64,000 nt of DNA from NCBI GenBank assembly GCA_037015955.1, contig CP143548.1, forward strand, positions 2,784,001 through 2,848,000, in the 5' to 3' direction. The notes beneath the pieces are model-generated. The model did not search any database, was not told the origin of the DNA, and saw only the letters and a list, made by a program, of their open reading frames with translations. Shown here in pieces: positions 60,957-64,000 of the stretch (position 1 is its first letter; every line of letters starts with the position of its first letter). This DNA is from Lachnospiraceae bacterium JLR.KK008. Its GTDB lineage: Bacteria; Bacillota; Clostridia; Lachnospirales; Lachnospiraceae. The translations under genes and the position numbers were made by a program.

Positions 60957-62627
60957 TTATATATCCATAATAATCGGCAGAATCATCGGCCGGCGTTTTG
61001 TCTTCTTCCATACAAAATCACTGAGAGAGTCCTTAATGACAGACTTGATCTTGCCCCAGTCGCTGATCCCTCTGTCCAGACAGTTTAAGATACCGTCCTC
61101 AATTATGCTTCTGGCCTCTTCCATCAGTTCATCGGATTCTCTCACATACACGAATCCCCGCGATACAATGTCCGGACCGGACACAAGCTGATTTCCCGCA
61201 CTGTCCAGCGCCAGCACAACGATCAGAATACCATCCTCCGCCAGATGCTGCCTGTCGCGAAGTACGATATTTCCCACATCGCCAACACCAAGACCGTCTA
61301 CCAATATTGTTCCCACCGGCACCTTTCCTGTTACTTCCGCTTTTTCTGCGCTGAGTTCCAGCACCTCTCCGGAAGACAGGATAAAGATATTTTCTTTCTC
61401 GATGCCAAGGTCCTGTGCCAGCTTGGCCTGCGCTTTCAGATGTTTATATTCTCCATGTATGGGAACCGCGTATTTCGGCTGTACAAGCGTGTAGATCAGC
61501 TTGATCTCCTCCTGACAGGCATGTCCCGATACATGGGCGTCCTGAAAGATAACGTCCGCACCCTTCATGGAAAGCTCGTTGATTACCTTTGTCACCGCCT
61601 TCTCATTTCCCGGAATCGGATGCGAGGAAAAGATCACGGTATCGCCCGGCTTGATCGAAATCTTTTTATGCACGCTGCCGGCCATGCGACTGAGCGCAGC
61701 CATACTCTCGCCCTGACTTCCGGTCGTAATGATGACCGTCTTTTCATCCGGATAATTTTTCAGCTGTTCGATGTCGATCAGCGTGTTTTCCGGTATGCTA
61801 ATCCGGTTCAGATTTTGAGCGATCTCAATAATATTGACCATGCTTCTGCCTTCGACAACGACTTTGCGCTCGAATTTATAGGCGGAATTAATGATCTGCT
61901 GTACCCTATCCACATTGGAAGCAAAGGTTGCAATAATGATCCGCTTATTTTTGTGCTCTGAAAATATCGTGTCAAAGATCCGCCCAAGCGTACGTTCAGA
62001 CTGTGTAAACCCCGGCCGCTCTACATTCGTGCTGTCGCACATCAATGCGAGCACTCCCTTTTTCCCGATCTCCGCAAATCTCTGCAGATCAATGGCGTCT
62101 CCATATACCGGTGTGTAATCTACTTTAAAATCACCAGTGTGAATAACGGTTCCTGCCGGGGAATAAATTGCCAGAGCCGCTGCATCCACAATACTGTGAT
62201 TTGTTTTAATATACTCGATCCGCAGCTGTCCCAAATTGATGGACTGCCCGAATTTCACAACTTTGCGTTTTGTTCCTTTCACAAGATTGTGCTCTTTCAG
62301 CTTATTTTCGATGATCCCCATCGTCAGCTTTGTGGCATAGATGGGAACATTCAGCTCTTTCAGCACATACGGGAGGGCGCCGATATGATCTTCATGCCCA
62401 TGCGTGATCATAAAGCCCTTCACCTTATCCTGATTCTCTTTCAGATATGTGATGTCCGGAATCACAAGGTCGATTCCGAGCATATCGTCATCAGGGAAAG
62501 ACAAACCGCAGTCTACCACAACAATACTGTCTTCATATTCGAAAGCAGTAATGTTCATACCGATCTGTTCCAGACCTCCAAGTGGGATCACTTTCAGTCT
62601 GGAACCACTATTCACATTTTTTTTCAA
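60957..62627 (-). CDS. rnjA: ribonuclease J
   Basis: Metallo-beta-lactamase/beta-CASP ribonuclease for RNA decay and rRNA maturation. The 556-residue protein shows MITHGHEDHIGALPYVLK (the HxHxDH zinc motif), HTGDFKVD, beta-CASP motifs ATFASNVDRVQQI and TTGSQGESMAALSRMA, and a C-terminal RNase J-specific domain. The start is TTG at 62627, with GGAGG eight bases upstream. A 46-codon open frame lies directly in front (stop abutting this start) but has no RBS. Downstream genes are the YlbF-like and MltG-like genes. Confidence 0.96.
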   Translation of the reverse strand: MKKNVNSGSRLKVIPLGGLEQIGMNITAFEYEDSIVVVDCGLSFPDDDMLGIDLVIPDITYLKENQDKVKGFMITHGHEDHIGALPYVLKELNVPIYATKLTMGIIENKLKEHNLVKGTKRKVVKFGQSINLGQLRIEYIKTNHSIVDAAALAIYSPAGTVIHTGDFKVDYTPVYGDAIDLQRFAEIGKKGVLALMCDSTNVERPGFTQSERTLGRIFDTIFSEHKNKRIIIATFASNVDRVQQIINSAYKFERKVVVEGRSMVNIIEIAQNLNRISIPENTLIDIEQLKNYPDEKTVIITTGSQGESMAALSRMAGSVHKKISIKPGDTVIFSSHPIPGNEKAVTKVINELSMKGADVIFQDAHVSGHACQEEIKLIYTLVQPKYAVPIHGEYKHLKAQAKLAQDLGIEKENIFILSSGEVLELSAEKAEVTGKVPVGTILVDGLGVGDVGNIVLRDRQHLAEDGILIVVLALDSAGNQLVSGPDIVSRGFVYVRESDELMEEARSIIEDGILNCLDRGISDWGKIKSVIKDSLSDFVWKKTKRRPMILPIIMDI

Positions 62628-62782
62628 TCAATTTACCTCCACAATTTTTCCAACATCATGCAGAGTCTGATTCCGAATGACAATGCGCAGATGCGCCACC
62701 AGAATTGATGCCTGTAAAAGCGACCGGTCTGCCTGACTTCCCCGGCTGTAAGCAGACGCAGCTTTCACCTCATCTCATCTGT

Positions 62783-63052
62783 TCATTCAAAATCTCCTTC
62801 TGTCAACTCCACATCTTCCAACATACGCTCGAACACTTCCGCCACAGCGGAAAGTTCTGTCTCTTCCGTAACTATCTCATATATACTTTCCTGGTCTTCC
62901 GGTACGGACACATCGCTCAGAATGAGTGCATCTCCGTCTCCTTCTTCTGTATCTGTAACTAATATATATGTTTTACCGGCTATCGTGGTCTGTTCCAGTA
63001 CATAAAATGCTACCGGCGCCTCTCCTTCCGGACGAAAAACGATTTTTTCCAA
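62783..63052 (-). CDS. yrzB: DUF1292 (YrzB-like) protein
   Basis: An 89-residue acidic protein, DUF1292. Marks are GEAPVAFYVLEQTTIAGKTYILVTDTE (as VAFYVLEQTTI then KTYILV), an acidic middle, and EELLTED-type C-terminus ending in GDFE. The start is TTG with GGGAG seven bases upstream. It lies between ruvX (11 bases) and RNase J, as in other Firmicutes, where yrzL-yrrK-yrzB stand together. Its role is unknown. Confidence 0.88.
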   Translation of the reverse strand: MEKIVFRPEGEAPVAFYVLEQTTIAGKTYILVTDTEEGDGDALILSDVSVPEDQESIYEIVTEETELSAVAEVFERMLEDVELTEGDFE

Positions 63053-63063
63053 ATGACTTCTCC

Positions 63064-63504
63064 CTACTGTTTATCTGTATCCGCACATTTACAACGGTCT
63101 AAATATCCCTGTAAAATAAATACGGCCGCGATCTCATCCACATATTCTTTTCTGCGCTCTCTGCGGATACCCGCCTCGATCATTGCCTGATTGGCGGCCA
63201 CCGTCGTCAGACGCTCGTCCCACATAATGACAGGCAGACCAGTCCTTCTCTCCAGCCTGTCCTTAAAAGCGAGCGATTTTTCCGCCCGTTCTCCTATCGT
63301 ATCGTTCATATTTTTTGGAAAGCCAAGTATGATCGTGTCGACTTCATACGCCACAATCAGCTCTTCAATTCTCGCTAAAGTCCGGCGCAGCTTATCTTCC
63401 CGCTGACGCCGGACAATCTCTATCCCCTGAGCCGTAATCTGCAGAGGATCGCTGACAGCGACCCCTACCGTCTTAGCCCCGTAGTCCAATCCCATGATTC
63501 TCAT
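63064..63504 (-). CDS. ruvX: YqgF/RuvX putative Holliday-junction resolvase
   Basis: A 146-residue RNase H-like protein, YqgF family, implicated in pre-16S rRNA maturation and possibly recombination. [19 protein letters not shown] at the N-terminus carries the first catalytic Asp, and [32 protein letters not shown] and [14 protein letters not shown] the later acidic residues. The ATG at 63504 is preferred over one two codons earlier because its RBS spacing is better. It follows ireB directly. Confidence 0.93.
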   Translation of the reverse strand: MRIMGLDYGAKTVGVAVSDPLQITAQGIEIVRRQREDKLRRTLARIEELIVAYEVDTIILGFPKNMNDTIGERAEKSLAFKDRLERRTGLPVIMWDERLTTVAANQAMIEAGIRRERRKEYVDEIAAVFILQGYLDRCKCADTDKQ

Positions 63505-63510
63505 CTGCAT

Positions 63511-63774
63511 TTACTTCCAATGATTCGCGTTGATATATTCTTTCAGCATCTCTTCCACCAGCTCGTCCCGTTCCACTTTCATAATCAGGCTTCTGGCATT
63601 TTTATGACTGGTAATATAGGTAGGATCCCCTGACATGATGTACCCTACGATCTGATTGACAGGATTATACCCCTTTTCAGTCAACGCTTCGTATACTGTC
63701 GATAATACGATCTTAACCCCGTTCTCCGGTTCGATTTCCACATTAAAAAATTGCGTATTTCCTAAATCCTGCAT
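63511..63774 (-). CDS. ireB: IreB-type regulatory phosphoprotein
   Basis: An 87-residue DUF965 protein of the IreB/YrzL family; in enterococci IreB is phosphorylated by the kinase IreK and affects cephalosporin tolerance. The sequence begins [19 protein letters not shown], with threonines near the N-terminus where phosphorylation occurs in the family. The [26 protein letters not shown] core ([25 protein letters not shown]) is characteristic. The ATG at 63774 is taken because the family starts there and GAGGAA stands upstream; 24 codons of open frame precede. It heads the ireB-ruvX-yrzB-RNase J block. Confidence 0.93.
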   Translation of the reverse strand: MQDLGNTQFFNVEIEPENGVKIVLSTVYEALTEKGYNPVNQIVGYIMSGDPTYITSHKNARSLIMKVERDELVEEMLKEYINANHWK

Positions 63775-63866
63775 TCCTGTCACTTCCTCTTTCTTCCTGT
63801 CGCATCCTCGTTTGCTATCTGTTTTCCTGCCGTTATCGACTGGCAAACTATCTCATTATATGGGAT

Positions 63867-63895
63867 AGTATACTCTATTCATCTGAAAAATTCAA
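63867..63895 (-). promoter_or_regulatory. promoter for ireB block
   Basis: On the minus strand TTGAAT (63890-63895) and TATACT (63867-63872) are 17 bases apart, about 90 bases before the ireB start. A second TATAAT lies at 63855-63860. Confidence 0.65.
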
Positions 63896-63898
63896 GAA

Positions 63899-64000
63899 TC
63901 ACTGTGCCAGAACTGTATTTCCGTCTAAAAATCCGCAGAGCTGTTTGCGCACAAGCCGGTTTGACAAATCGTCCTCTGTCTCAAATGCCGTCCTGAGATA
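63899..64000 (-). CDS. C-terminal fragment of unidentified gene
   Basis: The last 33 codons of a gene continuing past the right edge, ending at a TGA at 63899-63901. The visible end reads RTAFETEDDLSNRLVRKQLCG and FLDGNTVLAQ (given in parts). AlaS usually precedes ireB in Firmicutes, but this sequence does not look like the AlaS C-terminus. I do not recognise the family. Confidence 0.5.
   Translation of the reverse strand, partial: YLRTAFETEDDLSNRLVRKQLCGFLDGNTVLAQ

Noticed and set aside
62628-62768. 46-codon GTG-start open frame abutting the RNase J start
   Set aside because: Ends one base before RNase J, but lacks an RBS and looks unlike a known protein; it could be a leader peptide, so it is only noted.
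1-64000. CRISPR array, prophage or insertion sequence
   Set aside because: No regularly spaced repeats, transposase, integrase or phage structural genes were found; the only mobile-looking feature is the element at 45254-45529.

Overview
The window looks like chromosome of a motile, Gram-positive anaerobe of the Clostridia, most likely Lachnospiraceae. The evidence is low-to-mid GC content, strong AGGAGG-type ribosome binding sites, CdaA/CdaR-GlmM and Mbl-FlhO-FlhP gene orders of Firmicutes, a type III glutamine synthetase, an IreB-RuvX-DUF1292-RNase J block and YesM/YesN-type two-component systems. The species is not determined. About 56 protein genes, two of them cut by the window ends, and one tRNA are supported. 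Almost everything is on the minus strand; only an unknown gene at 33.4-34.3 kb and a two-component system at 52.3-55.6 kb are on the plus strand. There is no rRNA, CRISPR array, insertion sequence or prophage.

Layout. 0-8 kb: the end of a dTDP-rhamnose gene, leuA, HPr, then glmM with the c-di-AMP cyclase operon (cdaA, cdaR and two uncharacterised membrane proteins upstream). 7.6-14.1 kb: a yvyF-like zinc protein, comFC, recD2, a rod-binding protein, two flagellar rod/hook genes and an MreB/Mbl gene. 14.4-19.3 kb: overlapping uvrB-uvrA. 19.6-21.6 kb: an AT-rich two-gene island (DUF2971 and RhuM-like). 21.9-33.1 kb: catabolic locus A. 33.4-43.4 kb: an unknown coiled-coil protein, CtpA-type protease, PcsB-like hydrolase, FtsX, FtsE, a PucR-type regulator, a WecG-type glycosyltransferase, a CPBP protease, a small unknown protein, CvfB and an acyl-ACP thioesterase. 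43.5-55.6 kb: catabolic locus B. 55.7-58.2 kb: tRNA-Gln and glutamine synthetase III with an apparent attenuator. 58.3-64 kb: a conserved block of tRNA wobble-modification genes, a short MltG-like protein, a YlbF-like protein, RNase J, DUF1292, RuvX and IreB.

The most distinctive content is the pair of loci A and B. Each joins a ribose-type ABC importer, a dihydroxyacetone-kinase-family kinase (fused DhaKL in A; separate DhaK and DhaL in B), a 187-residue SIS-domain isomerase (about 75 % identical between loci by hand count) and a YesM/YesN two-component system. Locus A adds a TIM-barrel sugar-phosphate epimerase, which fits a tetrulose-type route: uptake, phosphorylation, epimerisation and isomerisation towards an aldose phosphate. 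The substrate is inferred, not shown. Locus A also encodes a tandem ABC-ATPase-like protein with decayed catalytic motifs, lying between a histidine kinase with no evident sensor domain and the sugar-binding protein; it is a candidate link between transport and signalling. Locus B carries two related binding proteins, one divergent from the kinase genes, and a 276-bp imperfect inverted-repeat element between its permease and kinase genes.

Likely regulation: promoters were found for HPr, mbl, the locus A binding protein, the locus B two-component genes, tRNA-Gln, glutamine synthetase and ireB. Intrinsic terminators close most operons. LexA-like boxes precede uvrB and, less certainly, the RhuM gene.
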